Shown here: positions 25,614 through 34,566 of the stretch, piece by piece
Layout: each line of letters starts with the position of its first letter
How positions within the stretch are numbered: the stretch's first letter is position 1
NCBI RefSeq assembly: GCF_025673445.1
Contig: NZ_JAOVQN010000005.1
Span: forward strand, 1 to 64,000
Length of the DNA stretch: 64,000 bases
Source: Ruegeria_B marisflavi
GTDB taxonomy: Bacteria; Pseudomonadota; Alphaproteobacteria; Rhodobacterales; Rhodobacteraceae
Reading direction: 5' to 3'
Program-made: the position numbers and the translations under genes
The notes under the pieces: model-generated
The model's database searches: none
What the model was told of the DNA's origin: nothing
The model's input: the letters and a program-made list of their open reading frames with translations, nothing else

Positions 25614-26392
25614 AAGGGGGTTTTCCGGTATCCCGAACCGTCGCGCTCCAGCCGCGCGAACTTGGCGCCGATCATGTGGCTGCCGGCCCAGACCAGACCC
25701 TTGTCCGCGATCTCGGCCAGCGCCGCGCGTCGGCTGGCCAGTGCCAGCGGTCCGTCGACGTCATACTTGGTCGCATTCTCCGGATCGGGCAGTTGCAGCG
25801 CCTCTGAATGGATGATGTCCCCGGCCAGAACCAGATCCTCGCCGATTTTCAGACCCATATGACCGGGCGTGTGACCCGGCAGGGCCCAGACCGCAATGCC
25901 ATCTCCCAGATCCGCGTCATCCTCGACACAGCAAAGGGCGTCGCCACAGGCCGTCAGCACCAGCGCGCCCAAGCCCTCGGTGCCGCGCCAATGCGCGGCC
26001 TCGCGCGCATGCACCACCACCTCGGCCACGGCATAGACCGGCGCCCCGTCCACCAGCGCGCCACCGCAATGATCGCCATGCAGATGGGTAAAGATCACCC
26101 GGCTCACATCCAACGGCGCGATCCCCATCGCGGCCAGCTGCTCGGGCATCTGACCGCCCGCCGCGCCAAAGGCCGCGCCACAGCCGGTATCGACCAGCCA
26201 GACCCGCCCGTCGTCATGCCGCAGCACATAGGCGTTGAACTCGGTCTCGGCCCCACCCAGCCCGGCAGCGGCCAGCAACTCGGCTTGCCGCTCACCGGCA
26301 ACCTGGGGAAAGACATCCGTGCCAAAGGTCAGCCCGCCATCGACAAGGCAGGTAATCCGCCACGGACCCGCTCTGAAAGTATCGTCCGTCAT
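25610..26392 (-). CDS. MBL-fold metallo-hydrolase
   Basis: A 260-residue metallo-beta-lactamase-fold protein with the zinc motif FTHLHGDHCGG (HxHxDH), LPGHTPGHMGLKI (third His), VLAGDII (bridging Asp) and WAGSHMIGAKF near the C-terminus. It is similar to the lactonase/hydrolase branch. No signal peptide. It overlaps guaB by one base and the SDR gene by 4, so it is co-expressed with guaB. Substrate unassigned. Confidence 0.87.
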   Translation of the reverse strand: MTDDTFRAGPWRITCLVDGGLTFGTDVFPQVAGERQAELLAAAGLGGAETEFNAYVLRHDDGRVWLVDTGCGAAFGAAGGQMPEQLAAMGIAPLDVSRVIFTHLHGDHCGGALVDGAPVYAVAEVVVHAREAAHWRGTEGLGALVLTACGDALCCVEDDADLGDGIAVWALPGHTPGHMGLKIGEDLVLAGDIIHSEALQLPDPENATKYDVDGPLALASRRAALAEIADKGLVWAGSHMIGAKFARLERDGSGYRKTPL

Positions 26393-27840
26393 CAGCCGAT
26401 CCGGTAGTTGGGGCTTTCACGGGTGATCTGCACGTCATGGACGTGGCTTTCCTTCAACCCCGCGCCGGTGATCTTCACGAACTGGCAGTTCTGGCGCATC
26501 TCGGCCACGGTGGCGCAGCCGGTATAGCCCATCGCCGCGCGCAGGCCGCCCACCAGCTGGTGGATCACCGCACTGGCCGAGCCCTTGTAAGGCACCTGCC
26601 CCTCGATCCCTTCGGGCACCAGCTTGTCGCTGGCCGCGTCCTTCTGGAAGTAGCGGTCGGCCGAGCCGCGCGCCATCGCCCCAAGGCTGCCCATACCACG
26701 GTAACTCTTGAAGCTACGGCCTTGATAGAGAATGACTTCTCCCGGGCTTTCATCGGTGCCCGCGATCATCGAACCGACCATGGCACAGGACGCCCCCGCC
26801 GCAATCGCCTTGGCGAAATCGCCCGAGAACTTGATGCCGCCATCGGCGATCACCGGCACGTCGCCCGCCGCACCCGCGCAATCCATGATTGCGCTCAGCT
26901 GCGGCACGCCCACGCCCGCCACCATCCGCGTGGTACAGATCGAGCCCGGCCCGATGCCGACCTTGACCGCATCGGCGCCCGCGTCGATCAGCGCCTTTGT
27001 AGCCTCGGCGGTGGCCACGTTACCCGCGATCACCTGAACCGCGTTCGACTGCGCCTTGATCCGCTTGACCGCCTCGATCACGCCTGCCGAATGGCCATGC
27101 GCGGTATCGACCACCACGATATCGACGCCCGCATCGATCAGCGCCTCGGACCGGGCAAATCCGCTGTCGCCCACCGAACTGGCCGCCGCCACCCGCAACC
27201 GGCCCAGCTCGTCCTTGCAGGCCGTCGGGTTCAACACCGCCTGTTCGGTGTCCTTCAGCGTCAACAGGCCGGTCAGCCGCCCCTTGCCATCATGTACCAG
27301 CAGCTTTTCGATCCGCCGCGCCCGCATCAGGCTCTTGGCCTGATCCAGATCCGCGGGTTCGGCCAGCATTGCCAGGTCGTTGGTGGTCATCACCGCGCTC
27401 ACCGGCATGTCATCGCTGGTGGCGAAGCGCATGTCGCGGTTGGTGACGATGCCGACGATATGGCCCTTGTCGTCCACCACCGGAAAGCCGGTGAAGTTGT
27501 AGCGTTCCACCAGCGCCCGCGCATCCGCGATGGTCTGGTTCGGCTTCAGGGTGACCGGGTTATAGACGATACCGCTTTCAAACCGCTTCACCCGGCGGAC
27601 TTCGCGCGCCTGTTCCTCGATCCCGAGGTTCTTGTGAATCACGCCCATGCCGCCCGCCTGCGCCATGGCAATCGCCATGCGCGCCTCGGTCACCGTGTCC
27701 ATGGCCGAGCTCAAGAGCGGAATGTTCAGCTTGATCTCGCGCGTCACCCGTGTCCTGGTATCGGCCGTCGAGGGCAGCACCGACGAGGCCGCCGGAACCA
27801 GAAGAACGTCGTCAAAGGTGAGAGCCTCACGAATCTGCAT
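26392..27840 (-). CDS. guaB: Inosine-5'-monophosphate dehydrogenase
   Basis: A 482-residue IMPDH that oxidises IMP to XMP with NAD+, the committed step of GMP synthesis. The TIM barrel starts ALTFDDVLLVPA; a Bateman pair of CBS domains is inserted at about residues 95-205; the catalytic cysteine lies in the loop GIGPGSICTTR; the flap has YRGMGSLGAM. Length and motifs are canonical. First gene of a tightly overlapping four-gene leftward operon. Confidence 0.97.
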   Translation of the reverse strand: MQIREALTFDDVLLVPAASSVLPSTADTRTRVTREIKLNIPLLSSAMDTVTEARMAIAMAQAGGMGVIHKNLGIEEQAREVRRVKRFESGIVYNPVTLKPNQTIADARALVERYNFTGFPVVDDKGHIVGIVTNRDMRFATSDDMPVSAVMTTNDLAMLAEPADLDQAKSLMRARRIEKLLVHDGKGRLTGLLTLKDTEQAVLNPTACKDELGRLRVAAASSVGDSGFARSEALIDAGVDIVVVDTAHGHSAGVIEAVKRIKAQSNAVQVIAGNVATAEATKALIDAGADAVKVGIGPGSICTTRMVAGVGVPQLSAIMDCAGAAGDVPVIADGGIKFSGDFAKAIAAGASCAMVGSMIAGTDESPGEVILYQGRSFKSYRGMGSLGAMARGSADRYFQKDAASDKLVPEGIEGQVPYKGSASAVIHQLVGGLRAAMGYTGCATVAEMRQNCQFVKITGAGLKESHVHDVQITRESPNYRIG

Positions 27841-28014
27841 ATGCTGTCCCCATGCATAATCCCGTTTGGCGGTGACCCTATGGCACAGTTACCCGAGAGG
27901 GAAAAGGGCCTGAGGCAAGAAAACCCGGCCCCACCCCGAACCTGATCTGTGTCAAGGCACTGTCACCCTGCCGCGCTATCGCTATGTGTGCGCAAACAGA
28001 CAAAGGAACAGCCC

Positions 28015-29172
28015 ATGCCCGGCCCCCTCGATGGCACCGTCATTCTCGACCTGACCCATGTGCTGGCCGGACCCTATGCCAGCATGACGCTGGCCGATCT
28101 GGGGGCGCGCGTGATCAAGGTGGAACGCCCCGGCAGCGGCGACGATACCCGCGCCTTTCCGCCGTTCAAGGACGGCGAAAGCGCCTATTTCGCCGCCATC
28201 AACCACGGCAAGGAAAGCATCGCGCTGGACCTGAAATCGCCGGAGGATCGCGCGATCTTCGACCGGCTTCTGGCCCGCGCCGACATCCTTCTGGAAAACT
28301 ACCGTCCCGGCGTGATGGAGCGTCTGGGCTATGGCTGGGAGGCGCTGCATGCGCGGCATCCCAAGCTGATCTATGGCGCGGTCTCGGGCTTTGGCCACAC
28401 CGGCCCCGAGGCCGAGCGCCCCGCATATGACATGGTTGTCCAGGCGCGCGGCGGGGTGATGTCGATCACCGGCGAGCGCGACCGCGAACCGGTGCGCGTC
28501 GGAGCTTCGATCGGCGATATCGTGGCGGGGATGTTTCTGGTGCAGGGCGTGCTGGCCGCCCGGCTTGAGGTCGAGCGCGGCGGCAAGGGGCAGAAGATCG
28601 ACATCTCCATGCTCGACAGCCAGTTGGCACTGTTGGAACATGCCATCGCCATCACCACCGTAACCGGCGAACCGCCGCGCCCCTCGGGCGCGCGCCACCC
28701 CTCGATCACCCCGTTCGAAACCTTCCATGCCGAGGACGGCCTCTTTGTCATCGCGGCCGGAAACGACCCGCTCTTTGCCAAGCTGTGTACCGCGCTTCAA
28801 CTGCCGCTCGCCGGTGATCCGCGCTTTGCCACCAACCCGGCCCGCTGTCAGAACGCCCGCCTCTTGAAACGCCTTATCGAAGCGGTGACGCTCGACCGGC
28901 CCAAGGCGCACTGGATCGACCTGCTGACCCGCGCGGGCGTCCCCACCGGACCGATCCAGAACGTGGCCGAGGTCTTGCAAGACCCCCAGATCCGTGCCCG
29001 CAACATGGTGGTCGACATTCTGGACCGCGACGGCGCCCCGGCATATATCGCTGCCGGCAACCCGATCAAGATGTCGGCCCTGCCCGACCCCAAGACGCGC
29101 GCGCCCGCGCCCGCGCTGGATGAAAACCGCGCCGCGATCCTTGCGTGGCTCGATCGGGCGCCAGAAGACTGA
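28015..29172 (+). CDS. CaiB/BaiF-type (class III) CoA-transferase
   Basis: A 385-residue family III CoA-transferase: MPGPLDGTVILDLTHVLAGPYASMTLADLGARVIKVE-type N-terminus, FAAINHGKESIALDLK, the catalytic aspartate in RPAYDMVVQARGG and GLFVIAAGNDPLFAKLC. These enzymes move CoA between organic acids as interlocked dimers. The start at 28015 has AAAGGA upstream. The acid used is not evident; no partner dehydrogenase is adjacent. Confidence 0.9.
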   Translation: MPGPLDGTVILDLTHVLAGPYASMTLADLGARVIKVERPGSGDDTRAFPPFKDGESAYFAAINHGKESIALDLKSPEDRAIFDRLLARADILLENYRPGVMERLGYGWEALHARHPKLIYGAVSGFGHTGPEAERPAYDMVVQARGGVMSITGERDREPVRVGASIGDIVAGMFLVQGVLAARLEVERGGKGQKIDISMLDSQLALLEHAIAITTVTGEPPRPSGARHPSITPFETFHAEDGLFVIAAGNDPLFAKLCTALQLPLAGDPRFATNPARCQNARLLKRLIEAVTLDRPKAHWIDLLTRAGVPTGPIQNVAEVLQDPQIRARNMVVDILDRDGAPAYIAAGNPIKMSALPDPKTRAPAPALDENRAAILAWLDRAPED

Positions 29173-29261
29173 AACCACGGGCCATACCACCCGCGATGGA
29201 GTTTTCTGCCAAAACCGGGTAATCTGACCCTCAGGCTGGCACCACACAAGGAGCGAACCCG

Positions 29262-29696
29262 ATGGCGGAATTTGTCGTTCACCATGCCGAGGGTCTGGTC
29301 CGGGTCACCTGGCACCCCGAGCTTCAGGCAGTCTATCTGAAATGGTACAGCGAATATGATGAAGGAACCCGCGTCAGAGACGCGGTTCTGGCGGCGCTGG
29401 CCTGGGTGCGCACCAACAAGGTCGAACACTGGGTTGCCGATGTCTCGACCTCGCCACATGCGCTTTCCGAACGTGACTATGAATGGGTCAGCAGCGACGC
29501 TTTTCGCGTCGCGATCCTCGATTCGCCATTGCGGAAGTTCGTGCTCATCCCGCCCCTGCCCGACTCCGGCCAGAACGATGCCTGGGTTGCCGATTGGGAG
29601 GCCAATACCCTGTCCCGCTTTGGCGACCGTGTCAGTGCCCGGGTCTGCATAACGCTGGACGAGGCTCGCCACTTCCTGACAATGTCCCCGGCCTGA
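29262..29696 (+). CDS. Hypothetical protein, 144 aa
   Basis: A soluble 144-residue alpha/beta protein (MAEFVVHHAEGLVRVTW..., VADVSTSPHALSERDYEWV, RKFVLIPPLPDSGQND). Its pattern, a short N-terminal beta-sheet, then a helix and a conserved VADVS strand, recalls STAS/SpoIIAA-like folds, but I cannot assign it to a family. A good AAGGAG site precedes the start. Transcribed with the same polarity as, but 139 bases before, the corrinoid-activator gene. Confidence 0.7.
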   Translation: MAEFVVHHAEGLVRVTWHPELQAVYLKWYSEYDEGTRVRDAVLAALAWVRTNKVEHWVADVSTSPHALSERDYEWVSSDAFRVAILDSPLRKFVLIPPLPDSGQNDAWVADWEANTLSRFGDRVSARVCITLDEARHFLTMSPA

Positions 29697-29835
29697 CCCC
29701 GGCTTAACCCGCATCCAGACCACATCTTTTTCACCTGAATGCCGCCCCCGGGCAGGAAAATGCCGCCCACCGCCTTTCCGCTGGCGCAAAACACAATATG
29801 GTCGCGCATAATCGGTACTCCGGAAGGCAAAAGTC

Positions 29836-31881
29836 ATGAGCAGCGATCCCCTCGTCGTATTCACCCCCTCGGGCAAACGCGGGTACTTCCCCGTTGGCAC
29901 ACCGATCCTGACGGCCGCACGGCAGTTAGGCGTCGATCTCGATTCGGTCTGCGGCGGGCGCGGCATCTGCTCGAAATGCCAGATCACGCCGTCATATGGC
30001 GAATTTCCCAAACATGGCGTCACCGTGCGCGACGGCGCGCTCAGCGAATGGAACGCGGTCGAACAGCGCTATCAGGACAAGCGCGGCCTGAAAGAGGGTC
30101 GTCGCCTGGGCTGCCAGGCCACCGTTCAGGGCGACGTGGTGATCGACGTACCCCCGGAAAGCCAGGTCCACCGCCAGGTGGTGCGCAAGGCCGCCACGGC
30201 CCGCACCATCACCATGGACCCGGCCACGCATCTCTATTTCGTCGCGGTCGAGGAACCCGACATGCACGAGCCGACCGGCGATCTCGAACGTCTGCAACGC
30301 GCGCTCAAGGCGCAATGGGGCATTGGCGAGGTGACTGCCGACCTATCGCTGCTGGCCAAGCTGCAACCGGCCCTGCGCAAGGGCGAATGGAAGGTCACCG
30401 TCGCCCTGCACAAGGGACACAACGACACCAGCCACCGCATTCTTGAAATCTGGCCCGGCTATTCCGAGGAACGGATCTATGGCCTTGCCATCGACCTCGG
30501 CTCCACCACCATCGCAGCCCACTTGTGCGACCTGCGCAATGGCGAGGTCAAGGCCTCCTCCGGCCTGATGAACCCCCAGATCCGCTTTGGCGAGGACCTG
30601 ATGAGCCGGGTCAGCTATTCGATGATGAACCCCGGCGGCGACCGCGAGATGACGACGGCCGTGCGCGAGGCGATCAACGACCTCACCCGCTCCATCGCGG
30701 CCGAAGGCGGCATCGAGCCGCGCCAGATCGTCGAAACCGTGTTCGTCTGTAACCCGGTGATGCACCACCTGCTCTTGGGCCTAGACCCGGTCGAACTCGG
30801 CCAGGCGCCCTTTGCGCTCACCACCTCTGACAGCCTGTCGTTGCCCGCCCGCGAGATGGGGCTCGATGCGATGAACCCGCGGGCGCAGGTCTATATCCTG
30901 CCCTGCATCGCGGGTCATGTGGGCGCCGACTGCGCCGCCGTCGCGCTGTCCGAGGAACCGGGCAAGTCCGAGGATCTGGTACTGATCGCCGATGTCGGCA
31001 CCAATGCCGAGATCCTTCTGGGCAACACCACCCGCGTGCTGGCCTGTTCCTCGCCCACCGGCCCCGCCTTCGAGGGCGCGCAGATCAGCTCGGGCCAGCG
31101 CGCCGCCCCCGGCGCCATCGAGCGGATCGAAATCGACCCCGTCACCAAGGAACCGCGCTTCCGCGTCATTGGCTCCGACAAATGGTCCGACGAAGAGGGC
31201 TTTGACACCGATATCTCCACCACCGGTATCACCGGCATCTGCGGCTCCGGCATCATCGAGGCTGTGGCCGAGATGCGCATGGCGGGCCTTCTGGACGAAA
31301 GCGGCCTGATCGGCTCGGCCGAGCAGACCGGCACCCCCCGCTGCGTGCCCGAGGGGCGCACCCATTCCTACCTCTTGCACGACGCCTCGGAAACCGGCGG
31401 CCCGCGCATCACCGTGACCCAGGGCGACATCCGCGCCATCCAGCTGGCGAAATCGGCGCTTTATGCCGGTGCGCGCCTCTTGATGGACGAGATGGGGGTC
31501 GAGCGTGTCGACCGTATCGTGCTGGCCGGGGCCTTTGGCGCCCATATCTCCACCAAGCATGCGATGGTTCTGGGGATGATCCCCGACGCTCCGCTCGACA
31601 AGGTCACCAGCGCCGGCAATGCCGCCGGCACCGGTGCCCGTATCGCCCTGTCGAACATCGGCGCCCGGGCCGAGATCGAGCGGGTGGTGCGCGAGATCAC
31701 CAAGGTCGAAACCGCGATCGAACCCAAGTTCCAGGATCATTTCGTGGCCGCCAACGCAATCCCGCACAAGACCGACCCGTTCCCGGACCTCTACTCGGTC
31801 GTCACCCTGCCGAAGGTGTCCTTCAACACCGGCGGCGGGGACGACGACGGGTCTGGCCGCCGCCGCCGCCGCAGGGCATGA
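29836..31881 (+). CDS. RACo/RamA-like ASKHA-domain corrinoid activation protein
   Basis: A 681-residue protein. The N-terminal ferredoxin-like domain has C39, C45, C48 and C93 in the spacing CX5CX2C...C expected for a [2Fe-2S] cluster; the C-terminal half is the ASKHA/DUF4445 ATPase region (YGLAIDLGSTTIAAHL, LIADVGTNAEILLG, GICGSGIIEAVAEM, VLAGAFGAHI). Such proteins use ATP to reactivate Co(II) cobalamin to Co(I) in methyltransferases. In related roseobacters a RamA-like protein works with the split methionine synthase, a likely role here. Ends in an Arg-rich tail. Confidence 0.88.
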   Translation: MSSDPLVVFTPSGKRGYFPVGTPILTAARQLGVDLDSVCGGRGICSKCQITPSYGEFPKHGVTVRDGALSEWNAVEQRYQDKRGLKEGRRLGCQATVQGDVVIDVPPESQVHRQVVRKAATARTITMDPATHLYFVAVEEPDMHEPTGDLERLQRALKAQWGIGEVTADLSLLAKLQPALRKGEWKVTVALHKGHNDTSHRILEIWPGYSEERIYGLAIDLGSTTIAAHLCDLRNGEVKASSGLMNPQIRFGEDLMSRVSYSMMNPGGDREMTTAVREAINDLTRSIAAEGGIEPRQIVETVFVCNPVMHHLLLGLDPVELGQAPFALTTSDSLSLPAREMGLDAMNPRAQVYILPCIAGHVGADCAAVALSEEPGKSEDLVLIADVGTNAEILLGNTTRVLACSSPTGPAFEGAQISSGQRAAPGAIERIEIDPVTKEPRFRVIGSDKWSDEEGFDTDISTTGITGICGSGIIEAVAEMRMAGLLDESGLIGSAEQTGTPRCVPEGRTHSYLLHDASETGGPRITVTQGDIRAIQLAKSALYAGARLLMDEMGVERVDRIVLAGAFGAHISTKHAMVLGMIPDAPLDKVTSAGNAAGTGARIALSNIGARAEIERVVREITKVETAIEPKFQDHFVAANAIPHKTDPFPDLYSVVTLPKVSFNTGGGDDDGSGRRRRRRA

Positions 31882-31913
31882 TGCCCCCCGAAGGGGGGAA
31901 ACTATGCAGACCA

Positions 31914-32791
31914 CGAATCAAGATCAGGCGGAATATTGGGGAAACTCCGCTTCGGGCCAAAAATGGCTGACTTTCGAGGAGCATATCGCCGGCGTCTTCG
32001 CGCCTGTGGTGGATCTGATCCTTGACCATGCGGAACTGAAACCGGGCCAGCGTGTGCTGGATATCGGCTGCGGCGTCGGTGACACCACGCTTGCCGCCGC
32101 ACAGGCAGTTGGACCGACCGGCCATGTGCTTGGGGCCGATATCTCGGCCCCCTTTCTCGACCGCGCCCGGCAACGCACCCGCGCGCTGGACAACGTTGAT
32201 TTTGCTGTCGCCGATGCCCAGACCGAGCCGTTTTACCCCGCCGACCGCGACGCGATGATCTCGCGCTTTGGCATGATGTTCTTTTCCGACAGCGTGGCGG
32301 CATTTGCTAATATCGCTAAAGGGTTGAAGCCTGGCGGTCATATGACCTTTGCCGCCTGGGGGCCGCTGGCTGTGAACCCCTGGTTCTACATCCCGCACCG
32401 CGCCGCAACCGACCATCTGGGCCAGCCGCCCAAGGTCGACCGCAACGCGCCCGGACCGCTGGCGTTTCACGATATCGACCGGGTCATCGGCATGATGACC
32501 AAGGCCGGACTGACAGAAATCGAAGCGCAAGCTGTCGAAATGAAACTGACCCCGCCCGGTGGGCTCACGGGGGCCGCCGCACTCTGCACCCGCCTGGGGC
32601 CCGCGGCGCGGGTACTTGCCCATTTCGGCGGCACATCGGAGGACGAGACCACCATCCAGGGCGCCGTCACAACAGCCCTGACCCCCTATCTCGGACCATG
32701 TTCGCCTGCCCGCCACCATCAACCTGTTCCAGGCCCGACGCGCCGGAACCGCTTGACGCCGCTTCGACACTTGCGTATTCGATCCCGGTGA
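31914..32791 (+). CDS. SAM-dependent methyltransferase, C-terminus probably frameshifted
   Basis: Class I methyltransferase: YWGNSASGQKWLTFEEHIA start, motif I VLDIGCGVGDTTLAAA, GADISAPFLDRAR, and FGMMFFSDSVAAFANIAKGLKPGG. As read, the protein ends in an unusual Pro/Arg-rich stretch (PCSPARHHQP...). In the +1 frame from about 32699 the DNA instead encodes VRLPATINLFQARRAGTA and stops at 32756, a normal ending for the family. A one- or two-base change near 32695-32701 therefore likely altered the C-terminus. Follows the corrinoid activator by 32 bases. Confidence 0.8.
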
Positions 32792-32793
32792 GC

Positions 32794-32867
32794 GCGGGTA
32801 TGGTGTAGTGGTAGCGCGCCGGCTTCCCAAGCCTGAAGTGCGGGTTCGATTCCCGCTACCCGCTCCA
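32794..32867 (+). tRNA. tRNA-Gly (anticodon CCC), CCA encoded
   Basis: A full cloverleaf: acceptor arms GCGGGTA/TACCCGC, D-loop with AGTGGTA, anticodon loop TTCCCAA (anticodon CCC), T-arm CGGGTTCGATTCCCG, discriminator T and genomic CCA. The anticodon stem CCGGC/GCCTG has one C-T mismatch. It reads GGG codons. Its 3' end is repeated at 34522-34535, marking it as an integration site. Confidence 0.95.
32854..32867. repeat. Left attachment-type repeat (in tRNA-Gly 3' end)
   Basis: CGCTACCCGCTCCA, the last 14 bases of the tRNA gene, recurs exactly at 34522-34535. Site-specific integration into tRNA 3' ends leaves such repeats at both ends of the inserted DNA. Confidence 0.7.
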
Positions 32868-33063
32868 TATCGCTTGCGCTCTAAGTTGCAACCCATAGAT
32901 ATTGCTGGGTTATTTTCGGTAAGTCCCGCAACATCACGGCCCTCCAGCAACAGACTAGCAGACCCTTTGGATCATCGCTCGACAGGGCGACTAACCGCCC
33001 AATTGCGGGCGAGTAGCATCCACTGTTAGACATACTGAAGTTGAAATTTTTGAGATTCTAAAG

Positions 33064-34194
33064 ATGGCCTATCGCGATTTACCGCTAAGTTCACTCTTGG
33101 TTAATCCCGCAAACGATAGGCATGGAGAGTTGGAAAACGAGACCGCTGCGATTGCTCAATTGTTCGCACTTAGGGAACAACACATGCGAAACCTCGCGAA
33201 AGACCTTGTGGAAGAAGGAGAGGTTTTCGAGCCACCCTTGGTTTATCGCAAGGACGGTAAGTTCATTGTCGCGGATGGTAATCGGCGGACAACGTGCCTG
33301 AAGCTCTTAGCCGAACCGAAACGTGCGCCTACGGTGGAGTTACAAGAGTTCTTCCGAAAACTGCGTTCAGAATGGGGGGGAGACTTTCCAACTAAAATTG
33401 AGTGCCGTGTTGAAGACAATAAGGAACGAGTAGACGACATCCTATTCCGCAGACACACGGGCGTGCAGAACGGCATTGGTCAAAGCACCTGGGATGATCG
33501 GATGAAGAACAACTTCGTTCTCAGAACTGGGAAAGGCCGAGGGCTCAATATTGCCGACGCAATCGAAGAGTACCTAAGAAACGCCAAACTCCTACCAAGG
33601 AAGAAGATCCCACGCTCAAATCTGAACCGCCTGCTTTCCGCCGAAAGTATTCGCAACCGTCTCGGCTTTTCTGTGAAAAAGGGTAAGTTTGAATTCATCC
33701 GAAATGAGCAGGCGTCTTTGCAGGCACTGAGCCGAGTAGCTTCCGACCTCGCAACTAGAGTAATTACCCTTGATGACATTTGGGATGCGGAAGCCAAACT
33801 ACTTTACATCGACAACCTCGAATTGCAAGGAGTTTTGCCTTCCGCTAGTGATCCGTCGCCATCGCCAACCCCACCGCCACCCGCGCCGCTACCTCCGAAG
33901 CTCAGGCCTCCTAAACCACCGAAACCAACGACCTGGCCACACCTAATTCCAAACATCGAATACGGAGTAACGTGGACAGGCCGTCAGCACAGAGTGCGCG
34001 ATATCTGGGAAGAACTTCAGTTCAAGCTGACACTGACCGAGCACCCCAACGCGATCTCTGTTTTATTGCGAGTCCTGCTAGAACTAAGCTTGGAGCACTA
34101 CGTACAGCAGCAAAAGGTTGCTGCAATCCACGCTAACGACAAGTTGGCGATCCAAGTCGCGAAAGCGGCCCAACACTTGTATGATGCCGGCTAG
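33064..34194 (+). CDS. ParB/Srx-like domain protein, probably truncated
   Basis: A 376-residue protein with an N-terminal ParB-like domain: LLVNPANDRHGE, LAKDLVEEGEVFEPPLVYRKDG and VADGNRRTTCLKLL, the DGNRR element corresponding to the ParB GERR motif. A Pro-rich linker (about 282-310, PSPTPPPPAPLPP) leads to a helical C-terminal region from about 320. Codon use is AT-rich, unlike the flanks, consistent with transfer. The frame stops at TAG, but sensible coding continues beyond it (see next entry). Function unknown; ParB-like domains occur in partition, nuclease and defence proteins. Confidence 0.7.
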   Translation: MAYRDLPLSSLLVNPANDRHGELENETAAIAQLFALREQHMRNLAKDLVEEGEVFEPPLVYRKDGKFIVADGNRRTTCLKLLAEPKRAPTVELQEFFRKLRSEWGGDFPTKIECRVEDNKERVDDILFRRHTGVQNGIGQSTWDDRMKNNFVLRTGKGRGLNIADAIEEYLRNAKLLPRKKIPRSNLNRLLSAESIRNRLGFSVKKGKFEFIRNEQASLQALSRVASDLATRVITLDDIWDAEAKLLYIDNLELQGVLPSASDPSPSPTPPPPAPLPPKLRPPKPPKPTTWPHLIPNIEYGVTWTGRQHRVRDIWEELQFKLTLTEHPNAISVLLRVLLELSLEHYVQQQKVAAIHANDKLAIQVAKAAQHLYDAG

Positions 34195-34368
34195 ATCGAC
34201 AACAAGTACATGGGTTTCCTTAAAAAATTGAAACAAGGCGATGTGATCGTTTCAATGGACACCTTGAACAGGTACGTCCACTCGCCGAATTTCAATGTAT
34301 AGCCAGAACACCTAAAAATGCTGTGGGCGACATTGGCGGATTTTGTGGTTCTTTGCTTAAAGGGTTGA
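34192..34368 (+). pseudogene. In-frame continuation of the ParB-like gene beyond two TAG codons
   Basis: Reading on in the same frame past TAG (34192-34194) gives IDNKYMGFLKKLKQGDVIVS then MDTLNRYVHSPNFNV, a second TAG (34300-34302), then PEHLKMLWATLADFVVLCLKG and TGA at 34366-34368. The text looks like a conserved protein C-terminus, so the original gene was probably 434 codons. Two nonsense mutations, sequence errors, or amber readthrough are the options; no suppressor tRNA is visible in the window. Confidence 0.6.
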
Positions 34369-34521
34369 ACGCGGAACTCGAGCATTGCCAGAATGCCAAA
34401 CTTAGATGCTTCGACTCTGCAACAAAATCCTGTAACATTTTTGCTACACAAGCTTGCGCATCTAAAATCAACTATTTGTATTTAATATGTTTTTTCGAGA
34501 TTCGTCCCTCAGATGGAAACA

Positions 34522-34535
34522 CGCTACCCGCTCCA
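34522..34535. repeat. Right attachment-type repeat
   Basis: An exact copy of the last 14 bases of tRNA-Gly(CCC), CGCTACCCGCTCCA, not part of a second tRNA. It marks the right end of the island. Confidence 0.7.
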
Positions 34536-34566
34536 ATATTTCCGTCAAAGAATCTGACGCAGCTGT

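Larger units (their letters stand above)
32868..34521. mobile_element. Remnant genomic island between tRNA-Gly and a duplicated tRNA 3' end
   Basis: About 1.65 kb with visibly lower GC and A/T-ending codons, bounded by exact 14-bp repeats. It carries one ParB-like gene interrupted by two TAG codons and otherwise AT-rich noncoding DNA (32868-33063 and 34369-34521, in which no gene is seen). No integrase remains, so it is probably the residue of a larger integrative element after deletion. Confidence 0.65.

Noticed and set aside
29477..29830. A minus-strand frame before the corrinoid activator
   Set aside because: It overlaps the 144-aa gene on the other strand, which has a good ribosome site and codon usage; the frame itself has no recognisable features.
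31823..32950. A 375-codon minus frame across the methyltransferase and tRNA
   Set aside because: It reads through the tRNA antisense, giving the well-known SGNRTR-type artefact; the plus strand explains the DNA.
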